The notes below the pieces were generated by a model that saw only the letters and a program-made list of their open reading frames with translations, was not told where the DNA came from and did not search any database. A program made the position numbers and the translations under genes. Source: Proteobacteria bacterium UBA2133 (GTDB lineage: Bacteria > Pseudomonadota > Gammaproteobacteria > Arenicellales > UBA868). From it: 24,344 nucleotides of DNA. Shown here one piece after another: positions 24,216 through 24,344 of the stretch. Numbering within the stretch: the first letter of the stretch is position 1; each line of letters starts with the position of its first letter. The stretch spans positions 23,209-47,552 of the forward strand of contig DCXP01000050.1 in assembly GCA_002327725.1 (NCBI GenBank), read 5' to 3'.

Positions 24216-24344
24216 CTCTTAGTCTCTTCTAATTTTCCTTCTCAATCGAAAAAATTTCTGAACCTAACAGGCGCGCCCACGGCGCACTCTTTTTGTTCTA
24301 TCGTGAAACGCGGATTTCAGCAGAAACTTGTTATAAAAAAAAGA
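24216..24344. other. upstream region of the phosphate transporter, no clear promoter
   Basis: This stretch holds an AT-rich leader, a short GC-rich dyad (GGCGC...GCGCC type, about 24270-24286) and A/T runs. I see no convincing Pho box (paired CTGTCAT motifs) and no gene. The window ends here. Confidence 0.4.

Overview
This 24.3-kb window looks like a chromosomal segment of a gammaproteobacterium. The evidence is gene content and order: trigger factor-clpP-clpX-lon, a divergent bamD/rluD-pgeF pair in the same neighbourhood as clpB, the aat-bpt N-degron pair, and a CCA-encoding tRNA array. GC content is moderately high by eye. I cannot place the genus. The long glutamine-dependent NadE and the periplasmic sulfur/thiol genes suggest, weakly, a sulfur-oxidiser-like lineage (Chromatiales or relatives). 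No insertion sequence, phage gene, CRISPR array or origin was seen. No gene-free stretch exceeds 300 bases; the longest, 5579-5839, holds the tRNA and htpG promoters.

Layout. Positions 1-4881 (minus strand) are lon (cut by the window edge), clpX, clpP and tig. Positions 4992-5578 (minus) are five tRNA genes, transcribed Pro-Arg-His-Lys-Leu towards tig. Positions 5745-7729 (plus) are a near-consensus heat-shock (sigma-32) promoter and htpG. Positions 7772-11594 (minus) are an NDP-sugar synthase-like gene behind clpB, which has its own sigma-32-type promoter at 11671-11698. Positions 11802-12650 (plus) are nadC. Positions 12623-14238 form a small exported thiol/sulfur cluster: a TlpA-like thioredoxin (minus), a 59-residue Cys-rich secreted peptide (plus) and a periplasmic rhodanese (plus), closed by a strong bidirectional terminator. 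Positions 14289-16000 (minus) are rluD-pgeF, divergent from bamD (16047-16826, plus). Positions 16819-18432 (minus) are nadE. Positions 18438-21992 (plus) are a tight run: FemAB-like acyltransferase, aat, bpt and a metallo-beta-lactamase-fold hydrolase. Positions 22024-22287 (plus) are a remnant aquaporin-family gene. Positions 22284-24215 (minus) are a PiT phosphate transporter with its DUF47 accessory protein.

The dominant theme is protein quality control. Folding (Tig, HtpG), disaggregation (ClpB), degradation (Lon, ClpXP) and N-degron tagging (Aat, Bpt) all fall within about 21 kb. The htpG and clpB promoters are almost superimposable, including part of the spacer. The most unusual items are the Cys-rich peptide with an 11-residue repeat, lying inside a redox/sulfur cluster that separates pgeF from clpB, and the aquaporin remnant, which looks like a deletion fusion between the gene's two NPA repeats.
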